NCBI RefSeq assembly: GCF_018139145.2
Contig: NC_059478.1
Coordinates: 17,219,001-17,283,000 of the forward strand
Direction: 5' to 3'
Source of the DNA: Gymnogyps californianus
Lineage: Eukaryota; Chordata; Aves; Accipitriformes; Cathartidae
DNA length: 64,000 nucleotides
Position 1 is the stretch's first letter. Every line of letters begins with the position of its first letter. Both the position numbers and the translations under genes were made by a program. The notes beneath the pieces are model-generated. The model was not told where the DNA came from. It made no database searches and saw only the letters and a program-made list of their open reading frames with translations. This document shows positions 58,397 through 64,000 of the stretch, piece after piece.

Positions 58397-61300
58397 CTAT
58401 TAAGGAAAAATGAAAGAAAGATGCATTAGAGTCTCTTTTGAGAAGACATACACATAGAAAACTGCATGAACAAATTATTTCTTTTGAATGACTTCAAGGA
58501 ACGAATCTATTCCCTCTGTTATCTTATAAGGGTCCTTTAGATAACACAAGGCAGAAATCTACGGCATTTTCAAAGTTTTAAGTCACTTTGATCTGGAACA
58601 ATATAAGTATTTTAAAACCTCTATTGAACAGTGACTAGACATAAAATAATGAGTTCTTTATTTAACATCCTTTTCACACACGCAAAAGAAGCTAGCAGAC
58701 AAGAAAAAAGCAGATGTATGATCACTATGTAACATATAGATAGCGCACACTGTATGCTATATGCATGAGCACAAAATCCATGACTGAATTAAGCTTTGAG
58801 TGTACATTCAGGTCAAAGGTTTTAACCACAGCATCTCCAAATATTCAATAAGGATATTTCCAGAACAGAAGAGGAAACATCTCTTTTCAGTTGTTACATG
58901 CCATACCACCAGTGTTGTAAATATCAGGTTTTTAGAAACCAAGAAAATCTCTAAAAGACGATCCATGGGACCAGCACTTTACACAGTATCACAGCCCAAT
59001 TTCTGAGAACACTGATATGAACTCATTTGCTTATACAATGCAGAAACAGCACCTTAAGAAACATACAAACCACATCACCTACTCTACCCTAGAGTACAAA
59101 TAACACAGGCATACACTGCTTACACAAACAACTGCAAAATATTTGCAGTTACATATATTGCTACAAATATCCCAAATCCTGTGATGAACATGAAATGAAG
59201 CCACACAATTTTACAGACAGGAGGAATAAGAGGATTTTTCAAATTCTTATCTTCCTGTACGTCAACCTTGGCTTTAAACTTCTGAGTACGCATTTTTTCC
59301 AGCACAGCATTCTGCCTGGACTTACTATTGTTTTTCTGACAGCAATGAGGTCTTAAAATTCTTAAAATTCAAAAGGATACAGGTTGTCAGTCTTGGGAAA
59401 AAAAAGCCATAATTTCGTTCTCATTTTTAGTAGCTGGATGTTCACACCTTCAATTGGTTGCATTTTTTTATTCTAGCAATTTTCAAAACTGTCAGGTTTT
59501 CCCATGAAACAGAAAAATTGAAATTATAACTCTACTACAGTTCTTTTCCTTTCCCCCTGAGAGTTTGTCATTTTACAGCAAATAAAGAATCCTTTTCTGT
59601 ACAAAAGAAAAACAGGTAAGACACAGGATTTTTCTCAAATTGCTTACCCTCAACTTTTGTGCTTTTTGAGGTCAAAGAAGTAAAACATCTCAGTTGCTGT
59701 GTATTTTTAAAACCCGCAAACAGTATTTAAAGAGATATACTACTCAAATTAAATAGACCAGTATTTAAATACCAATGCCCACCCTCACAAAAATTCTCAT
59801 ATTTTCCAAACATTAGAACCACTTCATCAAAATCTTGCTAGTAATGTTTAAACTGTGGACCAGATTGCCTGCTATGATATCTCTCATTTAAACTATCAAA
59901 GTAATATTTTCAAGTGTGAATTAACATCTCAGCAGAAAATAATGCATGTCAATTATTTGCTTTACAACCCACAAATAGAAGCAACACAACGCTGGCAATT
60001 TTTTTCCCTATACATCTCTAAATAATCACACCTTCCATTTAAGAACAAAAAAACCCAACAAAACAAGTGCACACAACTGAATCATTTTGTTCAAGAGACA
60101 GTGTTTGCCTTGAGCTTGTCAGGGAAGACTTCTCAAAGTGTGTTCTTGAGGTGGACCTGGATTACGCAAAGAATGCTTCTGGTTTTTAACTGGTATGAAA
60201 TAGACTTCATTCAAACTCCTGTATGGTGTAAAGGGAGGATATTTTGTAAGGAAACTATCTTACACATCCACCCAAAGAAGAAATTAAGTACAAAACAATG
60301 CAAACCTAGCAGACCTGCTTTAACAGTTGTCTTTTAATTGGCCTCTGGATATAATTCTTCCCCCTGTCTGTCCAGTAGTAATCAAGATAATTGGCCATTG
60401 ACTTCTTTGTCTAATTATTAATATAGCCCAAAACAGTTTCCCCAAAAGCAGCAAAGAAGTGGACTATTTAAAGCAATCTACACCCCCAATGCTACAGAAA
60501 AAAGGAGAGGAGGAATAAGAGAAGATTCTATGAAACAAAATCTTGCATGCATGTTTTGTATCTCATTCCCACTGTCTAATGTGTAACTTCAGTTGTTACA
60601 AACTATGAACCACCTTATCATTAAAATAAGGGTGCTGCTTTCACATAAAATAACCTTGTGCAATTTCTCAAATCAATTTATCTGGAAGTCGTATTATCTC
60701 TACGGTACAAGGGTACAAGTAGTGAGACTACATTCAGTCACAAAGTATATACCAAAATATGAGCAGGGAGTCGGTGTGGAAATAGCAAGCTTAGACCCTT
60801 TGTCTCTTTCCATACCCTCAGAGACTACAACCAGAAAGAACAATCATGATAAGACAGCCAAGTCCTTTTCACATCAGTATGTACTAAGAAACAGAATAAA
60901 CACTGACTTTTTAAAAAGTACCTACAAATTTTATAAGAACGTTCTCACTAAAGTTAAAACAAGAATCTCTCTTCGCTATCACCAGAATCCACTGTCTGTT
61001 GTAACACTTTACTTGGTAGGGATTAAACGCAGACATTTCAACTGGAAAATGCATAAACCCAAGTAAAAGGAAAAAAAGAATAATCTTCTTCGCTAAGTAA
61101 CTTTCCCATGTTTCATTTTCCCTTACATTTCTGCTTTGCTCCTCAGTGCTTATTAACAAATGGGAAACTCCTAAAATTCACCTTATTATTATTCAGAAGG
61201 TGAAATGCATAACAAGCATACAATGCTGTAGCCAAGCAACCACGCACAAGCCTTTTCAATGGAAGATTTTCAGAGGTGTTAAAAATGAGAAAAGAAACCA

Positions 61301-64000
61301 CTTACTAAAACCCATACAGTTTAAAGTGGCAGGAGAGAAGGGCCACAAATATAGACTATTTACTAGCATGCTGATTTCTGTTCTGGTTTCATTTTTTAAT
61401 GCAACTGTTTACTATTTCTAGGAAGACAAACATATTATATAGTCCTTTCTCCTAATAAAAGTCAGTTTCACTAGTCAATGCTGTCTACCTTAGGATCACA
61501 GGAACATACAGTTTTGAGACACTGTGTGATCAGGATTTAAGGTTCAATAACAGCATGAGGTACAATAATCAAAGTCAATAAATACGAAATGACAAGCAGA
61601 TGCAGAATTTAAAGTTCAAAGAAAAATCCAGTGTTCATGTGAACAATGAAACATAAATGGCTTTTCCAAGAAGTGAACACCAACACTTAGAAAAAGTAGA
61701 GAAATCAGATTTAAATCTTTGAAAAAATGCAGGTTGACAAGCAGCTAGTATGAGTGTGGATCTGAAGAGTGAAGCATTATTTCAAAGAGGAGCCAGTTGA
61801 CACTTTAAGGGGGCATAACGTTCTTTAACATTTTTATCTAAACATGTGTCTAATCCTCAGGATCCAAATATGGATCTGGACTAGTTTAGAAGAAAACTGC
61901 AGAAGTAACTGCAGATCATCAGAACTGAACCAAATCTACAAGGTAAATTGCTCTATACTTCCTTAGAAAAGCGTAGATTGATGACACTTCAATCCTCTCT
62001 GGAAGTACAATTTAAACCTCTTCTACCGCACTCTGTCTTAGAGCCATGTGGAAGCAGATTTCATACAGGACCAACCACATCCAATTGTGCTGCTCCTGTA
62101 ATTTTATCAACCTCTCTTCTCAGTAAAAATTGGTGTCAGGTCAACACCAGTGAGATAGCAGCCTGGACTACATTACTGATTTTTAAGAGAAGTACCACCT
62201 CAGTCACGTAGCCAGAAGTTTCAAAAAGCACTCTAGTTAATAAATTAAAATTATTTATAGTCATGTACATAAAACATCTACACAAAATTTTACAGACATT
62301 TGTACAAAAATTGTGTTTATCAACTCAAAACTAAGTTTTCTTCAGTCAATTAATATGGAATGTAAAGAACGGGAGCATCATCATCAATATGGTAGAATTT
62401 GTATTAAGGTAGCAGCTCAGGTACTGTGGCATCTGCTTATACTAAACCTCTACAGCCTCTATATCGTATTACGAATGAGCCTGGGAACACACTTTGAAGC
62501 CTGCTTTCATAAGTTACTAAAAAAACGCAGTAAGTACTTAAAGGCATTTCATATTTATATGTAAAGTAACATTTTCAATAGGGTTCTGATGGCTTCAGTG
62601 ATTGCATATCAATATGATGGACTGGGTGAAAACAATGACAATGAACTCTACTTAGTAACATGGCATCAGAAAAGGTTTTAACTGAAGAGATGAATCTTAA
62701 AAAATTGTAACATGGAATTTGGGTTTACAAAGCTGAATATCCTTGGAACTGTTAAGAATTCATATGTTTTGGCTTGCAGAAACATCACTATAAAAAAAAC
62801 CTTCCAAATGCACATTTGGATAATAATCAACAGTGTAAATTCTCAGCTCCAATCAAAGGAAGAGGGGTTTGAAAAATGAACACATACAGTGATAATTTGT
62901 GTCCCCAACTTCACATTTGAGCTTACACTCACTTTCAATAATGTTTCCAAGATTCTGCATATAAAAATGCGGTACCTATGTCTCAATTTGACTAGACATA
63001 TGCTTATATTAATACTGTATTTAGAAAAAATCCACTTATACACAATAGTACGCAGAAGCAACATGAAAAATACATTTGCTCAGATTAACTAGACATGTCC
63101 AGAGATCACAACGTTCAATCTTAAAGGAAAACACTCAAATAGTTCAAGAACAATCATCACTATTTTCTTTAAACTGACAAAAGAGAAGCTGACCAAACTC
63201 AGAAATCTTATTCCACATGGTAGTTTCATCTATAACTGCAGGTAGAACTTGTATTACTGCCTAACATCACAGGAAGTGGAACTCCTCTGTCTTCTCAAGT
63301 ATCATAATGCTTCAGACAGAACAAAAAGGGAGTGAACCTCCAGAATTATTGTGTGTGTGATGATGTGGAAGTAAACAAAACAGACCTTCACCTCACCCCT
63401 TTTAAGCAACAATGCTGATCAAAAACAGCATCTGAGAATTCAATTACAAAATTCAGCCAAGAGCCCAGTAATTTGGCACACACCAAACCTATTTTTTCCC
63501 ACTTATAAAATAAGAACAAATTAAACAGTCATATAATTAAAATGAAATCTGTTAATCTACAATGTATATTGCAATATGTTTGTCCTGATTCATATCCCTG
63601 TAACTCAGTAACAGCCTATAATAACCTTCACAATCCTCGGGGTACCACAATACGTTAGTTGAGACCTAAGCTACACACAACTTAAGATTTTGCTGTAAGT
63701 CAGCTCAAAAAAAAAGAAATTATAGTTTCCTTTTTCAGAATAAAGTATATTGCAGACAAAGACAAGACAAGCTCTCTAGACATTTTTTTTTCTCCGTAGA
63801 CATTTGAGGATTCCTCAATGGTTTCAATTTTACACTTTTTCTCAGTATCAAGAGCTGCCTATCAAAGAAGAGGAGCAAGGAATGACCTACAGCCTAAAAC
63901 CAGCATTTGGACAGGATTCTCACGAGTTACCATTTCTGGAATTACTCAGCGACCATAAACTGCAATAACTGCATACGGTAAGAATATAGTGAGTTCACTC
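58397..64000 (-). other. FNBP1L intron (5.6 kb, runs off the window)
   Basis: No upstream FNBP1L exon is found up to the window edge. The sequence is AT-rich and free of recognised repeats. It contains a 157-codon plus-strand frame (60593-61066) without family resemblance and the small minus-strand frame at 59120-59335. Confidence 0.75.
59120..59335 (-). other. Unidentified small reading frame with one membrane segment
   Basis: The frame is open from an upstream TGA to TAA at 59120-59122 and crosses a plausible acceptor (cattgctgtcag, ending after 59336). From there 71 codons read: a basic, polar start (KNNSKSRQNAVLEKMRTQKF), an acidic/basic middle (KAKVDVQEDKNLKNPLIPP), then a strongly hydrophobic stretch ending in ITGFGIFVAIYVTANILQLF. 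An internal ATG at 59291-59293 would give 57 residues. The amphipathic-then-transmembrane layout is like a tail-anchored protein. I do not recognise it. It could be a terminal exon of an unknown minus-strand transcript, a decayed retrocopy, or chance. Confidence 0.25.

Noticed and set aside
60593..61066. 157-codon plus-strand open frame, the longest non-exonic one here
   Set aside because: Composition is that of AT-rich intron (Lys/Asn/Ile/Tyr), it has no recognisable family and no start or splice context. Homologues in other birds would be needed to revive it.
1..64000. Prokaryotic features (operons, CRISPR, riboswitches, phage genes)
   Set aside because: The window is plainly vertebrate: intron-split genes, AATAAA signals and avian retroelements. 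No direct-repeat/spacer array is present.

Overview
The window is nuclear DNA from a bird. Three things point there: a 3'-truncated CR1 LINE fragment whose end carries the avian ATTCTATG-type tail, a complete ~570 bp solo LTR of a kind I recall as widespread in neoavian genomes, and two multi-exon vertebrate genes whose split codons join in frame at GT-AG introns. The genes are BCAR3 (plus strand) and FNBP1L/TOCA-1 (minus strand). They lie tail to tail, as I recall for the human locus on 1p22.

Layout: 1-24440 has no coding exon I can recognise. It is best read as a long BCAR3 intron or 5' flank, holding a GC-rich LTR-like repeat (66-453), a CR1 scrap (about 14160-14245) and the solo LTR (20384-20955, same strand as BCAR3). 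From 24441 to 35661 there are nine BCAR3 coding exons giving 703 residues: SH2 domain, Ser/Pro-rich linker, and the C-terminal Cdc25-homology domain that binds CAS-family adaptors. The amino-terminal exon of the long isoform is not in the window. 35662 to about 36010 is the BCAR3 3' UTR. A gap of roughly 0.9 kb follows, then the proposed FNBP1L 3' UTR (about 36860-40140). Fourteen FNBP1L coding exons lie between 40141 and 58396 on the minus strand and give 562 residues: most of the F-BAR domain, the HR1 domain that binds Cdc42, the SH3 domain, and a C-terminal PDZ ligand. The first ~47 residues are encoded beyond the right edge. 58397-64000 is FNBP1L intron, with one unexplained small membrane-protein-like reading frame.

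The most interesting items are a 15-nt FNBP1L microexon with the splice-site layout of SRRM4-dependent neural microexons, beside a 159-nt in-frame cassette exon; a perfect 31-bp-arm palindrome with a 1-nt centre in a BCAR3 intron; a sense-oriented solo LTR with intact TATA and poly(A) signals 3.5 kb upstream of the first BCAR3 exon, which carries a well-placed internal ATG; two near-identical RFX X-box motifs about 40 kb apart, each followed by the same 10-bp palindrome; and extreme G-runs in the sense strand of the FNBP1L 3' UTR. I found no bacterial-type system, CRISPR array or intact RNA gene. All functional statements rest on protein-family recognition by eye, and no search was run.
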